Shown here: positions 34,992-44,595 of the stretch, in pieces
Position numbering within the stretch: the stretch's first letter is position 1
Layout of the letters: every line of letters begins with the position of its first letter
Source: SKPS01 sp964469215
Lineage (GTDB): Bacteria > Bacteroidota > Bacteroidia > Bacteroidales > SKPS01
Direction: 5' to 3'
DNA length: 64,000 nucleotides
Assembly: GCA_964469215.1 (NCBI GenBank)
Contig: CAYXYB010000001.1
Span: 434,001 to 498,000 of the forward strand
The notes under the pieces: model-generated
The model's input: only the letters and a program-made list of their open reading frames with translations
Told to the model about the DNA's origin: nothing
Database searches by the model: none
Made by a program: the position numbers and the translations under genes

Positions 34992-36826
34992 TGAATCGGT
35001 GGCTTTTTTGGTGTTTTATCTTTTGTAGTTTTTTGCTGGTTGGTGTGCCATTGTTGGTCAATGGACAGGACAGGACAACAGAGCAGCTTGCATTGCAGTA
35101 TTACAACAATGGTGAATTCGACAAAGCGGCTGAACTTTATGGTGAGCTTTTCAAAAAGTCCCCTAACACTTTTTACTACAATTATTATCTGAATTCATTA
35201 CTTGAAGCAGGTAATTATCGTGATGCTGAGCGGCTGGTAAAAGGATTGAAAGAGACCAGGGAGTTGAGGCGGAATTTCATTGTTGAACTTGGCTACATAT
35301 ACCAGCTTCAGGGCGAGTTCAGGAAGGCTGAGCGTGAGTTTGAGAAAGCCATTGAAAAGATGGAGCCTACACGGATTGCAGTGGTTGATCTTTCAAATGC
35401 TTTTCTCATTCGTAGGTTGCCCGATTATGCCGTCAGGGTATATCTAAAAGGTAGAAAGGTTGTGCCTGATGGTTACCTTTTCCACCTTGAACTGGCAAGT
35501 GTTTACCAGTCGATGAGGAATTTCGGCGGAATGATGGATGAATATCTCGACCTGATCACTACAGATGAAACAAGGGTTGACCTTGTTCAGAATACTCTTC
35601 AGCATCTGATGAACAACATGAATGAAGAGAGCCTGATACAGATCGTGAGAGGAAAAATCATCGAAAGGGCTCAGGCGAACCCCGAAAGGATTGTGTTCAG
35701 TGAACTTGTTTTATGGTATTCCATCCAGCAAAGGGAGTTTTCCCTTGCCCTTACCCAGGCGAAGGCCATGGAGCGAAGAACAAAGGATGAAGGGGATGCA
35801 GTCTTCAGGGTTGGGCAGCTTGCCGCTTCAAACGGATATTATGATGTGGCTATTGAAGCCTTTGAACATATAAGGTTAAAAGGTGAAAACCATTTCCTGT
35901 ACCTGAATGCTGAAATGATGCTTCTTGAGGTCAGGTATTCAAAGATGATGGATTCAGGAGTCGAGGATATAGCAGGGATTGAAAAACTAAGCATCGACTA
36001 TCAAAGAGTTATAAATAAACAGGGAAAGAGTGCCGGGACAATAAATCTGTTGCGCAATTATGCACATCTTCTGGCTTTCTATCTGGATCGTACAAAAGAT
36101 GCAACCAACCTCCTTGAAGAGGCCATACGGCTGACCAATCTCAACCCGGTTGTAGTAGCGCAGTGCAAGACCGATCTGGGTGACATATACCTTATGAGTG
36201 GTGAAGTGTGGGAAGCAACACTGTTGTATTCACAGGTTGAGAAAGCCTTTAAGTACGACCCTGTCGGTTTCGAAGCAAAGTATAGGAATGCACGGTTGTC
36301 TTTCTATATCGGCGAGTTCGACTGGGCTCGAACACAACTTGATGTGCTGAGATCGGCAACATCGAAACTTATTGCAAATGACGCGATGGAACTTTCGTTG
36401 CTGATATCCGACAACCTGGCCGAAGACAGTAACATTGAACCTCTTTCGATGTATGCCAATGCCGACCTCCTCCTCTTCAGAAAGAAGCCTGACCTTGCAA
36501 TGCAGGTGCTTGATTCAATTTCGGTTATGTTTCCGTTTCACAACATTCAGGACGAAGTGTTGCTGAAAAAGGCCGGAATAATGATAACCCGCCGTAACTT
36601 CGAAGCTGCAGATTCACTTCTTGAACAACTTCTTTCAAATTATGGTGATGATATACTTGTCGATAATGCCCTTATTATGCAGGCCAGAATGCATGATCAA
36701 CATCTGAACAACAGGGTAAAATCTGCGGAAATCTACCAGAGGCTTATCATGGAACATCCCGGAAGCATTTTTGTGTCAGAAGCAAGGTCGAGGTTCAGAG
36801 AACTGAGAAGCGACAACATTAACTGA
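34988..36826 (+). CDS. TPR-repeat protein, exported
   Basis: A 612-residue protein with an N-terminal hydrophobic signal (FWCFIFCSFLLVGVPLLVNG). Tetratricopeptide repeats follow, for instance ALQYYNNGEFDKAAELYGEL, ELGYIYQLQGEFRKAEREFE, ASNGYYDVAIEAFEHI and KTDLGDIYLMSGEVWEATLL, with more degenerate repeats towards the end. TPR arrays are protein-binding scaffolds. It is coupled to the lipoprotein gene upstream and shares one base with rsmA downstream (stop/start TGATG). Partner and process are unknown. Confidence 0.8.
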   Translation: MMNRWLFWCFIFCSFLLVGVPLLVNGQDRTTEQLALQYYNNGEFDKAAELYGELFKKSPNTFYYNYYLNSLLEAGNYRDAERLVKGLKETRELRRNFIVELGYIYQLQGEFRKAEREFEKAIEKMEPTRIAVVDLSNAFLIRRLPDYAVRVYLKGRKVVPDGYLFHLELASVYQSMRNFGGMMDEYLDLITTDETRVDLVQNTLQHLMNNMNEESLIQIVRGKIIERAQANPERIVFSELVLWYSIQQREFSLALTQAKAMERRTKDEGDAVFRVGQLAASNGYYDVAIEAFEHIRLKGENHFLYLNAEMMLLEVRYSKMMDSGVEDIAGIEKLSIDYQRVINKQGKSAGTINLLRNYAHLLAFYLDRTKDATNLLEEAIRLTNLNPVVVAQCKTDLGDIYLMSGEVWEATLLYSQVEKAFKYDPVGFEAKYRNARLSFYIGEFDWARTQLDVLRSATSKLIANDAMELSLLISDNLAEDSNIEPLSMYANADLLLFRKKPDLAMQVLDSISVMFPFHNIQDEVLLKKAGIMITRRNFEAADSLLEQLLSNYGDDILVDNALIMQARMHDQHLNNRVKSAEIYQRLIMEHPGSIFVSEARSRFRELRSDNIN

Positions 36827-37602
36827 TGGATCATTTTGTAAAACCAAAAAAGGAGTTAGGACAGCACTTTCTGCACGACAGAAATATCGCGGCCAAAATT
36901 GCTGATTCAATACCTTCCCATGAGATCCCCCTGCTCGAGATAGGCCCCGGTATGGGAATGCTTACCGGATATCTGCTGAAAAGAGATAACCCGCTTAAGG
37001 TCATTGAAATTGACCGTGAATCGGTGGCCTTTCTCAAAGGCAATTTCCCTGATATTGAAAGTGATAATCTTATTTCAGGTGATTTCCTAAAGATGGATAT
37101 CTTCAGATACTTCGACACCCCTTTTGGTATTGTTGGCAACTTCCCTTACAATATCTCATCCCAGATATTATTCCGCATGGTCGAAAATCATGAAAATGTT
37201 CCTATGCTATGTGGTATGTTCCAGAAAGAGGTTGCAGAACGAATTGCAGGAAGTCATGGAAATAAAAAGTATGGCATTCTGAGTGTTCTACTTCAGACAT
37301 GGTATGATGTAAAGATACTGTTCACAGTAAATGAAAACGCATTTATTCCACCACCTATGGTGAAATCGGCTGTAGTGTTGATAACATCAAAATCTGAAAA
37401 GCCGGAAATTAAAAATACCTTGCTTTATATCAGAATTGTTAAAACTGCATTCAACCAGCGCAGAAAAATGTTAAAAAACACACTTAAGTCAGGCTTCGGA
37501 AAAACGTTGGCCGTATCCTTCGCTAACCTGCGTGCAGAGCAGCTTTCAATAGTGGATTATATGCACCTTTATAATGAGATATCAGACCAGATAAGTTGTT
37601 AA
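36826..37602 (+). CDS. rsmA: 16S rRNA dimethyladenosine transferase
   Basis: A 258-residue KsgA/RsmA methyltransferase that dimethylates two adjacent adenines in the 3'-terminal helix of 16S rRNA late in 30S assembly. Motif I is LLEIGPGMGMLT (about 36-47), the acidic residue binding SAM is in IEID (about 60-63), and the catalytic N105-F-P-Y108 motif is intact. LGQHFLHD near the N-terminus is characteristic. The start overlaps the TPR gene stop by one base. Confidence 0.96.
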   Translation: MDHFVKPKKELGQHFLHDRNIAAKIADSIPSHEIPLLEIGPGMGMLTGYLLKRDNPLKVIEIDRESVAFLKGNFPDIESDNLISGDFLKMDIFRYFDTPFGIVGNFPYNISSQILFRMVENHENVPMLCGMFQKEVAERIAGSHGNKKYGILSVLLQTWYDVKILFTVNENAFIPPPMVKSAVVLITSKSEKPEIKNTLLYIRIVKTAFNQRRKMLKNTLKSGFGKTLAVSFANLRAEQLSIVDYMHLYNEISDQISC

Positions 37603-37641
37603 TATTTTTTTTTTCATAATATACTGCAATTGATTTTTTTA

Positions 37642-37649
37642 TATTTTTG
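37642..37649 (+). promoter_or_regulatory. -7 box of the zinc-ribbon-like small gene
   Basis: TATTTTTG, a full match about 60 bases upstream of the ATG at 37710, making this a separate transcription unit from rsmA. Confidence 0.4.
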
Positions 37650-37709
37650 CCGAGCCTGTAACCTATTTTTTTAAGTTGCGTTAAAAAAACCAAAATTTAA
37701 TTGCTGATT

Positions 37710-37949
37710 ATGAAATCAAACTTCAATTCATTGACAGCATCAAATAGAGCAACTCTAAGGTTGTTACCTTCATTCATAGAATTATTTATTCCATTTACAC
37801 ACTGGATAGCACCCCAGGTTGATATGTCGGGAAAGACAGAAAAAAGGGAGACCTGCAAGCTGTGCTCCTGCACATTTGCCTTTGAAGATCCTTTTTGCCC
37901 CTCCTGTGCCTCACAGGGGCTGTTTATTCATGTTACAGAAAGTGAGTAA
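37710..37949 (+). CDS. Small hypothetical protein with a Cys-rich (zinc-ribbon-like) tail
   Basis: A 79-residue frame from the ATG at 37710 (an in-frame TTG lies at 37701). The first 45 residues are mixed hydrophobic (LRLLPSFIELFIPFTHWI). A CKLCSC…CPSC arrangement follows at about 49-68, with Cys pairs placed as in a small zinc ribbon. It has its own -7 box and ends 27 bases before the convergent ygiQ-like gene. No family is recognised. Confidence 0.55.
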   Translation: MKSNFNSLTASNRATLRLLPSFIELFIPFTHWIAPQVDMSGKTEKRETCKLCSCTFAFEDPFCPSCASQGLFIHVTESE

Positions 37950-37976
37950 TTTTTTCAGACCCAATTCACGGTTTTC

Positions 37977-39812
37977 TTATTTGTAGTATAGTTTTCTCAA
38001 CAAGTGTGACTGATTATTTGCCTTCATTATCTCAGTTATTTTTCTCCTGTTTTCGTCCTTGTACCAGAGAAGAAACATCTTTTGTTCTTTTCTTTCGTTT
38101 TCTGATTTTACTATATGTACAGGCCGGTGGTCATAAGGATTTATTCCTGAATAATACATTGTCGTAGACAGGGTCATAGGTGTTGGTGTGAAATCCTGCA
38201 CCTGTTCAGGTCTTTGTCCGGCAGATGCCAGGTCGCAGGCCAGTTTTCCCATAGCTTTATGGTCGCTTCCGGGTAGAGACGAAATAAGATAAGGGATGAG
38301 CTGTTGTCTTAATCCGGAATCTCTGCTTATATCCATAAAATCTTTTCTGAATGAGAGGTAGGATGAGAACGGAGGTTTCCTGATCAGGTTCAGTACATCA
38401 GGATCGGAATGTTCCGGTGCCACCTTTAACCTCCCCGAAACATGATGGCTTATAAGTTGACGGGTATACTCACGAAGATGGTATTTCCCGGTTACCTCTC
38501 CGGGATGACCTGTGAGCATATCATATCTGATACCGCTTCCGATGAACACTTTTCTTATTCCTGGTTTTGCCTGCACTTTCTGATATAATTTTATCAGATG
38601 TTTATGGTTGAAATCCAGATTTTTGCAAATTGATGGCCATATACATGATGGGCGGTTACATCTGGCACATTGCTCCTTTTTACTGCCTTCCATGCGGTAC
38701 ATGTTTGCACTCGGCCCCCCAAGGTCTGAAATAACACCGCGAAAGTCTTCCATCCGGGAAATCCGGGTCACTTCATTTAATATTGATTGCTCAGACCTGC
38801 TGGCAATCCATTTACCCTGGTGCATGCTTATTGTGCAGAAGCTACAACCCCCGAAACATCCCCTGTGAATTGTTACTGAATGGCGTATCATTTTCCATGC
38901 AGGGATTTCACCCCTTTTCCTGTAGCGCGGGTGTGGAAGCCTGGTGTAAGGAAGATCATAAACTGCATCCAGGCTATCTGTTGAAGGAGTTTTTTCCGGA
39001 GGGGTTATCACCACGAACTGGCCTGCTGTCGGCTGAATAATGACTTCCGGATCTGCTTTATTGGATTCTTTTTCGATAATTCTGAACGCTTCGGCGTAGG
39101 CAGATTTATTATCAGCGCATTCTTCAAAAGAAGATATTACCTTATTCGTACAGACAGATTGTATATTAGCCACCTCGTCGGCAGAAGCAATAAATCCACA
39201 TTGAGGTAGATTAATCCTGTCAGCACAGTTGCCACCTGCTTTAAAGAAGTCTGCCATCTTACCAATGACCTGGTCTGCCATTCCGTAAACGAGCAGATCT
39301 GCACCGGACTCATAAATCATAGATGGTTTAACCGCATCGGACCAATAATCGTAGTGTGCTGCACGGCGCATGGATGCTTCAATTCCACCTGCCACAACCG
39401 GTATTTCAGGGAAAAGGTTTTTAAGGATTCTGCTGTAAACCACAGTTGCATAGTCGGGCCTGAATCCGGCTTTTCCGCCAGCGGTGTAGGCATCGTCGGA
39501 ACGGAGGCGCTTTCCGGCAGAGTAGTGGTTAACCATTGAATCCATATTTCCTGCTGTAACCCCGAAAAAGAGCGCTGGGGTTCCAAGTTTTCTGAAATCT
39601 CTCAGATCATCCCGCCAGTTTGGCTGAGAGATTATACCGACACGGTAGCCTTTGGCTTCTAGCACCCTCCCAATTATTGCAGTGCCAAACGCGGGGTGGT
39701 CTATATAAGCATCACCGGTGATAAGGATGATGTCGAATCCATCCCAGTCACGTTTTGCCGCTTCTTCCAACGACATTGGAAGCCAAGCGCTTATGGGGAG
39801 TTGCTCTGCCAT
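37977..39812 (-). CDS. YgiQ-family radical SAM protein
   Basis: A 611-residue protein from the ATG at 39812 (another ATG lies at 39821). It begins LPISAWLPMSLEEAAKRDWD and contains DIILITGDAYIDHPAFG near residue 30, both typical of YgiQ. A B12-binding-like N-terminal region leads to the radical SAM domain, whose CxxxCxxC is Cys319, Cys323 and Cys326 in HRGCFGGCSFC. The family carries out an uncharacterised radical reaction. A -7 box at 39840-39833 is so close that the second ATG is preferred. Confidence 0.92.
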   Translation of the reverse strand: MAEQLPISAWLPMSLEEAAKRDWDGFDIILITGDAYIDHPAFGTAIIGRVLEAKGYRVGIISQPNWRDDLRDFRKLGTPALFFGVTAGNMDSMVNHYSAGKRLRSDDAYTAGGKAGFRPDYATVVYSRILKNLFPEIPVVAGGIEASMRRAAHYDYWSDAVKPSMIYESGADLLVYGMADQVIGKMADFFKAGGNCADRINLPQCGFIASADEVANIQSVCTNKVISSFEECADNKSAYAEAFRIIEKESNKADPEVIIQPTAGQFVVITPPEKTPSTDSLDAVYDLPYTRLPHPRYRKRGEIPAWKMIRHSVTIHRGCFGGCSFCTISMHQGKWIASRSEQSILNEVTRISRMEDFRGVISDLGGPSANMYRMEGSKKEQCARCNRPSCIWPSICKNLDFNHKHLIKLYQKVQAKPGIRKVFIGSGIRYDMLTGHPGEVTGKYHLREYTRQLISHHVSGRLKVAPEHSDPDVLNLIRKPPFSSYLSFRKDFMDISRDSGLRQQLIPYLISSLPGSDHKAMGKLACDLASAGQRPEQVQDFTPTPMTLSTTMYYSGINPYDHRPVHIVKSENERKEQKMFLLWYKDENRRKITEIMKANNQSHLLRKLYYK

Positions 39813-39832
39813 TAAATTCATCTTACCGATTA

Positions 39833-39840
39833 CAAAGGTA
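39833..39840 (-). promoter_or_regulatory. -7 box of the ygiQ-like gene
   Basis: TACCTTTG on the minus strand, a full match. It predicts transcription from about 39826, so the ATG at 39812 gains a short leader while 39821 would be almost leaderless. Confidence 0.4.
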
Positions 39841-39906
39841 ACCGGATTGGTGAAACCCGGTAATAAAAAAAGTGGGCAGGATTATAATGCAGATACCGGG
39901 AGGTGT

Positions 39907-42057
39907 TTACTTTCTGGATTCAATCATTATTTCGAGAATCCTTACAGCGGCATCGGAAATCACTGTACCGGGGCCAAACACAGCCACAGCTCCTGCTTTG
40001 TAAAGGAAGTCATAATCCTGGTGGGGAATAACACCTCCAACGATTACCATTATATCATCTCTTCCAAGTTTTTTCAGCTCTTCAACTACCTGTGGGACAA
40101 GGGTTTTATGACCTGCTGCAAGACTTGAAACCCCAAGAACATGCACGTCGTTTTCAACAGCTTGTCTTGCTGCCTCAGCAGGTGTCTGGAACAATGGCCC
40201 GATGTCAACATCGAAACCTATATCGGCATAACCGGTTGCTACTACCTTGGCACCCCGGTCATGACCATCCTGCCCCATTTTGGCAATCATGATCCTGGGC
40301 CTTCTCCCTTCAAGGTTGGCGAACGTGTCGGCCATCTCTCTGGCCTTGTTGAAGCTCATATCCTCTTCGGTTTCTGATGAATAAACTCCTGAAATAGTTC
40401 TTATTACTGCTTTATAACGTCCGAATACTTTTTCGCATGCCATAGAGATCTCACCAAGGCTGGCTCTCTTTCTGGCTGCATCAACAGACAACTCAAGCAG
40501 GTTGCCCTCTCCGGTTTCAGCTGCTTTGGAAATTGCTGAAAGAGCAGCCAACACCTCCTGTTCATTTCTTTCTGCTCGCAGCTGCCTCAGTCGGTTTATC
40601 TGTGCTTCCCTAACAGCTGTATTATCAACTTCAAGGATCTCAAGAGGATCCTCCTTTGCAAGCCTGTACTTGTTTACCCCTACTATGGTGTCACGCTTTG
40701 AGTCAATTCTGGCCTGCTTGCGTGCTGCCGCCTCCTCGATACGCATCTTCGGAATGCCGGTCTCTATTGCTTTAGCCATACCTCCAAGAATTTCAACCTC
40801 TTCAATAAGTGTCCAGGCCTTACGTGCCAGTTCATGGGTAAGCGATTCCACATAATATGAGCCGGCCCATGGGTCAACAGCTTTGCAGATGTTGGTCTCT
40901 TCCTGAATGTAAATCTGTGTGTTTCTTGCAATACGGGCAGAAAAGTCTGTCGGCAGCGCAATAGCCTCATCCAATGCGTTGGTGTGCAGCGACTGTGTAT
41001 GGCCCAGTGCGGCAGCCATAGCCTCAACACAGGTGCGGATTACATTGTTGAAAGGATCCTGCTCCGTGAGTGACCATCCGGATGTTTGTGTATGAGTGCG
41101 TAAAGCCAGTGATTTAGGATTCTTTGGATTGAAACTGTTTACAAGTTTTGCCCATATCATGCGTGCTGCCCGCATCTTGGCAATCTCCATGAAATGGTTC
41201 ATCCCTGATCCCCAGAAAAAAGACAGCCGTGGCGCGAAAGTATCTATATTCATCCCTGAGTTTACACCTGTACGAAGATATTCCAGGCCGTCGGCCAATG
41301 TATATGCCATTTCAATATCCGCAGTGGCACCCGCCTCCTGCATGTGATATCCGCTTATGCTGATCGAGTTGAATTTAGGCATATTTTCCGAAGTGTACCT
41401 GAAGATATCGGCAATGATCCTCATGGATGGTTCAGGTGGGTATATGTAGGTGTTCCTGACCATGAACTCCTTCAAAATATCATTCTGAATGGTTCCGGTC
41501 AGCTGTTCCGGTTTCACCCCCTGTTCTTCGGCAGCTACAATATAGAATGCAAGTACCGGCAATACTGCTCCGTTCATTGTCATCGACACAGACATCTTGT
41601 CGAGTGGGATCTGGTCAAAAAGAATCTTCATATCCAGAATGCTGTCAACTGCCACTCCTGCTTTCCCAACGTCACCGATAACACGCTCATGGTCACTGTC
41701 GTAACCTCTGTGTGTTGCAAGGTCAAATGCTATCGAAAGGCCTTTCTGCCCGGCAGCAAGATTACGCCTGTAAAATGCATTCGACTCCTCTGCTGTCGAA
41801 AATCCTGCGTACTGCCTTATTGTCCATGGCCTCAGAACATACATGGTCGAATATGGTCCCCTGAGGTATGGTGGTATGCCTGCTGCATAGGAAAGGTGCT
41901 CCATTTCAGACAAATCGCCGGCACTGTAAACAGGCTTTACCGGTATCTGTTCAGAAGTCATCCAGTTCCGGGTTATACCTTTGGCTTTTTCCCATTGTCC
42001 TGTATCACATTGCTTAACAGGTTGTCTGAAATCTATGTTTTTGAAATCCGGTCTCAT
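39907..42057 (-). CDS. mutB: Methylmalonyl-CoA mutase large subunit
   Basis: A 716-residue catalytic subunit that interconverts methylmalonyl-CoA and succinyl-CoA with adenosylcobalamin. The TIM-barrel substrate domain opens with PYLRGPYSTMY and RPWTIRQYAGFSTAEESN. The C-terminal B12-binding domain has the base-off motif Asp597-x-His599-x-x-Gly602 and the downstream GVSSLAAGH and VGGVIP stretches. All key residues are present. Its gene follows the small-subunit gene by 27 bases, forming a mutA-mutB operon used for propionate production or catabolism. Confidence 0.97.
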   Translation of the reverse strand: MRPDFKNIDFRQPVKQCDTGQWEKAKGITRNWMTSEQIPVKPVYSAGDLSEMEHLSYAAGIPPYLRGPYSTMYVLRPWTIRQYAGFSTAEESNAFYRRNLAAGQKGLSIAFDLATHRGYDSDHERVIGDVGKAGVAVDSILDMKILFDQIPLDKMSVSMTMNGAVLPVLAFYIVAAEEQGVKPEQLTGTIQNDILKEFMVRNTYIYPPEPSMRIIADIFRYTSENMPKFNSISISGYHMQEAGATADIEMAYTLADGLEYLRTGVNSGMNIDTFAPRLSFFWGSGMNHFMEIAKMRAARMIWAKLVNSFNPKNPKSLALRTHTQTSGWSLTEQDPFNNVIRTCVEAMAAALGHTQSLHTNALDEAIALPTDFSARIARNTQIYIQEETNICKAVDPWAGSYYVESLTHELARKAWTLIEEVEILGGMAKAIETGIPKMRIEEAAARKQARIDSKRDTIVGVNKYRLAKEDPLEILEVDNTAVREAQINRLRQLRAERNEQEVLAALSAISKAAETGEGNLLELSVDAARKRASLGEISMACEKVFGRYKAVIRTISGVYSSETEEDMSFNKAREMADTFANLEGRRPRIMIAKMGQDGHDRGAKVVATGYADIGFDVDIGPLFQTPAEAARQAVENDVHVLGVSSLAAGHKTLVPQVVEELKKLGRDDIMVIVGGVIPHQDYDFLYKAGAVAVFGPGTVISDAAVRILEIMIESRK

Positions 42058-42084
42058 TTTATATAATTTTTTTTGCGTTGAATA

Positions 42085-43953
42085 TTAAACAATACCCAGC
42101 ATTTTCTGGAATTGTCCAAGAGTAACAAGCGCATTGGTTCGTAAATGGATAAATTCGTCGACACCTGACGCTTTTAAATCGTCGATAAGGTCAACAGGGT
42201 TTCCGGCAACAACAACTATAGGTGGATTAGCTGTTGACTTAAGTTTCACCGCCACCTCCATCCCAATGGTACCATACTCTTCATCAGAACTGCAGATAAC
42301 GATTATTCCTGCACGTGAAATTATGGCTGCTTCCACAGCTTCATCTACTGAGTTGAATCCGTTATTGTCATGAATTCCAAATCCGGCACAGCCAAAGAAG
42401 TTGGTTGCAAAACCGGCGCGTGCCTTGCGCATGGAAGGATTGCCAATGTTGAGCAGAAATACGGAAGGCCTGTCATTACCATTTCTTACATGCTGTTCTG
42501 TTGCCATCCGAATCTCTTCATATCCACCCGAAATCCGGTAAAGGTTCAATCCGGGATAAGACCGTAAAGATTCTGCCTTATATTTATCGAGCATTACCTC
42601 ATTTGTATTCGGATATTGATTTGTTCCGAGAATAGAGGTAGCCCTGCGGGCTACGGTTTCATCACGTAATTTCGCAGTGGCTTCAATATTCATCCTCAGG
42701 CTTCCGTTTCCGGCAACCTTAAGAAATCCTCCCTCTTCCTCTGTTTTTTTGAAAAGGTCCCATGCAGCTGTCGCGATCGAGTCGGTAAGTTTTTCAATAT
42801 AATAAGAACCTGCAGAGGGATCAGCAATTTTGTCCAGATAGCTTTCCTCCTTAAGTATAATCTGGGTATTGCGTGCAATTCTATGTGAGAAACCATCCGG
42901 ATAGCTGTAGGCTGCATCAAACGGGCATACCGAGATGCTGTCACATCCTGCTATTGCGCCAGACATCGCTTCTGTAGTTCCTCTTAATAAATTTACCCAT
43001 GGATCATACAGGGTTTTGTTCCTTAAAGATGTTGTACCATGTATATACATATATGATGTCTCAGGTGCTGATGGATTGTATTCCTTAACAATGGCAGACC
43101 AGAGCATTCTGGCAGCCCTGATTTTGGCTATCTCCGTGAAATAGTCTGAACCAAGCGGGAAGGTAAACTGCATTGCAGGTGCAATCTGGTCAACGGTGAG
43201 ACCACTGTCAGTAAGTCTCGAAAGGTATTCATTGCCTGATGAAAGAGCATAGGCAAGCTCCTGGACAATACCTGCACCAGCATTGTGAAAAACGTCTCCG
43301 CTAACATTGATAATCCTGAACGAAGGTAGTTCCTTACGTATGGAGGTTAACAAATATACAGCTTCGTTGATATTGTCCTCGAGGCTGTTGTAAAAGTTGC
43401 CATACAGCAGATAATAGTTGAATGGATCATATCCTAAAGACCCTTTGACTTTTAGTGGATTGGAACCTCTCAGCTTCATTATTCTTATGAATAATTCAGT
43501 GATATAAGGGTATTCTCGTGAAGAGATAAAATGTACCGCAGTCTTTTCAGGATCGATATAGCGGATAAGAGCAGAAAGGTCATCAATAGAATTAACTTTT
43601 TTGGTTTTAAAACCTATGCCGTTTGCTCCGCGGTCAGCCGCTTCAACGGCCATCATGTTGGCAGCTTCTATGTCGTCAGTGTGGATATCCTGCCTTATCT
43701 CCCAGTTATTGTTATAAATGCGTCCGCCCCTAACAAAAGGGAATTCTCCGGCCATAGACTCTATATGGCCTAAAGCTTCGGTGTCCTCAATACGGTAATA
43801 TGGCCTGAATTTTAATCCGTCATGGGTCTTCCAGATGAGCTTCTTCTCATAATCGGCCCCTTTCAGATCTGCCTGTATCTGTGCTTCCCATTCTGAAGTG
43901 CTTACAGGAGGGAATTCAGCAAACAGCCTGAGGTTATCTTCTGATGAACTCAT
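42085..43953 (-). CDS. mutA: Methylmalonyl-CoA mutase small subunit
   Basis: A 622-residue non-catalytic partner of MutB. It keeps the same overall architecture (a TIM barrel with DPSAGSYYIEKLTDSIA near residue 370 and a C-terminal Rossmann-like domain). The DxHxxG cobalamin motif is absent from the C-terminal domain, as is normal for the small subunit. The ATG at 43953 (MSSSEDNLRLFAEFPPVST) is chosen over a frame from 44001 because the consensus promoter at 43991-44021 lies in between. Confidence 0.94.
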   Translation of the reverse strand: MSSSEDNLRLFAEFPPVSTSEWEAQIQADLKGADYEKKLIWKTHDGLKFRPYYRIEDTEALGHIESMAGEFPFVRGGRIYNNNWEIRQDIHTDDIEAANMMAVEAADRGANGIGFKTKKVNSIDDLSALIRYIDPEKTAVHFISSREYPYITELFIRIMKLRGSNPLKVKGSLGYDPFNYYLLYGNFYNSLEDNINEAVYLLTSIRKELPSFRIINVSGDVFHNAGAGIVQELAYALSSGNEYLSRLTDSGLTVDQIAPAMQFTFPLGSDYFTEIAKIRAARMLWSAIVKEYNPSAPETSYMYIHGTTSLRNKTLYDPWVNLLRGTTEAMSGAIAGCDSISVCPFDAAYSYPDGFSHRIARNTQIILKEESYLDKIADPSAGSYYIEKLTDSIATAAWDLFKKTEEEGGFLKVAGNGSLRMNIEATAKLRDETVARRATSILGTNQYPNTNEVMLDKYKAESLRSYPGLNLYRISGGYEEIRMATEQHVRNGNDRPSVFLLNIGNPSMRKARAGFATNFFGCAGFGIHDNNGFNSVDEAVEAAIISRAGIIVICSSDEEYGTIGMEVAVKLKSTANPPIVVVAGNPVDLIDDLKASGVDEFIHLRTNALVTLGQFQKMLGIV

Positions 43954-43990
43954 TTTGTTTTTGTTTTTGATTTTTCTTAAAAAAGCGCGG

Positions 43991-44021
43991 CAAAAATACA
44001 ATATTCCTGTGGTATGACAAA
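43991..44021 (-). promoter_or_regulatory. Consensus promoter of mutA-mutB
   Basis: TTTG (44021-44018), exactly 19 bases, then TATTTTTG (43998-43991) on the minus strand. Both boxes and the spacing match the Bacteroidota consensus, making this the best promoter in the window together with that of HU. Confidence 0.75.
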
Positions 44022-44197
44022 CCTCTCAATATTTACAGCATGTCATTGGCCGTTAAGCATTTCTCGCAAATAGTGCTCCGGGAATTTTTAATAGCCTTCA
44101 GCTTTTCATACCGTAATCTATCTTAATAGAGCCGGAATGTTAATGTTGTTACAAAAATTTAATATTTAATAAATTACAAGTAAAAAAAATATTTTGT

Positions 44198-44230
44198 TTT
44201 GCAGGCAATTAAAAAAATACATTATATTTG
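44198..44230 (+). promoter_or_regulatory. Consensus promoter of the HU gene cluster
   Basis: TTTG (44198-44201), 21 bases, then TATATTTG (44223-44230). Transcription from about 44237 gives a leader of about 45 bases. It is divergent from the mutA promoter across a 280-base gap that has no other feature. Confidence 0.75.
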
Positions 44231-44281
44231 CAGCCCTAAAACAAACATAACTAAGTAATAATCAATAAAAATTAAGTTATC

Positions 44282-44566
44282 ATGACTAAAGCAGAAATTG
44301 TAGCCCAGATTGCAGGCAAAACCGGAATTGAAAAAGTAGCAGTTCAAGCCACTGTAGAAGCATTTATGGAATCAGTAAAGGGATCTCTTTCAGCAGGTGA
44401 AAATGTTTACCTAAGGGGATTTGGTAGTTTTATCGTTAAAAAAAGGGCAAAGAAAACAGGAAGGAACATTTCAAAGAACACCACCATTATCATTCCTGAG
44501 CACAATATTCCGGCCTTCAAACCAGCCAAGACATTTGTTAGCAAGGTTAAAAGCAGTGTAAAGTAA
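44282..44566 (+). CDS. HU-family DNA-binding protein
   Basis: A 94-residue nucleoid protein of the HU/IHF fold. MTKAEIVAQIAGKTGIEKVA forms the dimerising helices, the beta-arm core is NVYLRGFGSFIVKKRAKKTG RN (about 41-62), and the conserved Pro in the arm is in IPAFKPAKTF. It bends and compacts DNA as a dimer. A strong promoter precedes it, and a 29-codon gene for a basic microprotein follows after 29 bases. Confidence 0.95.
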   Translation: MTKAEIVAQIAGKTGIEKVAVQATVEAFMESVKGSLSAGENVYLRGFGSFIVKKRAKKTGRNISKNTTIIIPEHNIPAFKPAKTFVSKVKSSVK

Positions 44567-44595
44567 GTCCTTAATCCTTTTTAAAGTACGATTAG

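Noticed and set aside
41344..42066. A 240-codon plus-strand frame antisense to mutB
   Set aside because: mutB is unmistakable on the other strand; this frame has no recognisable motif.
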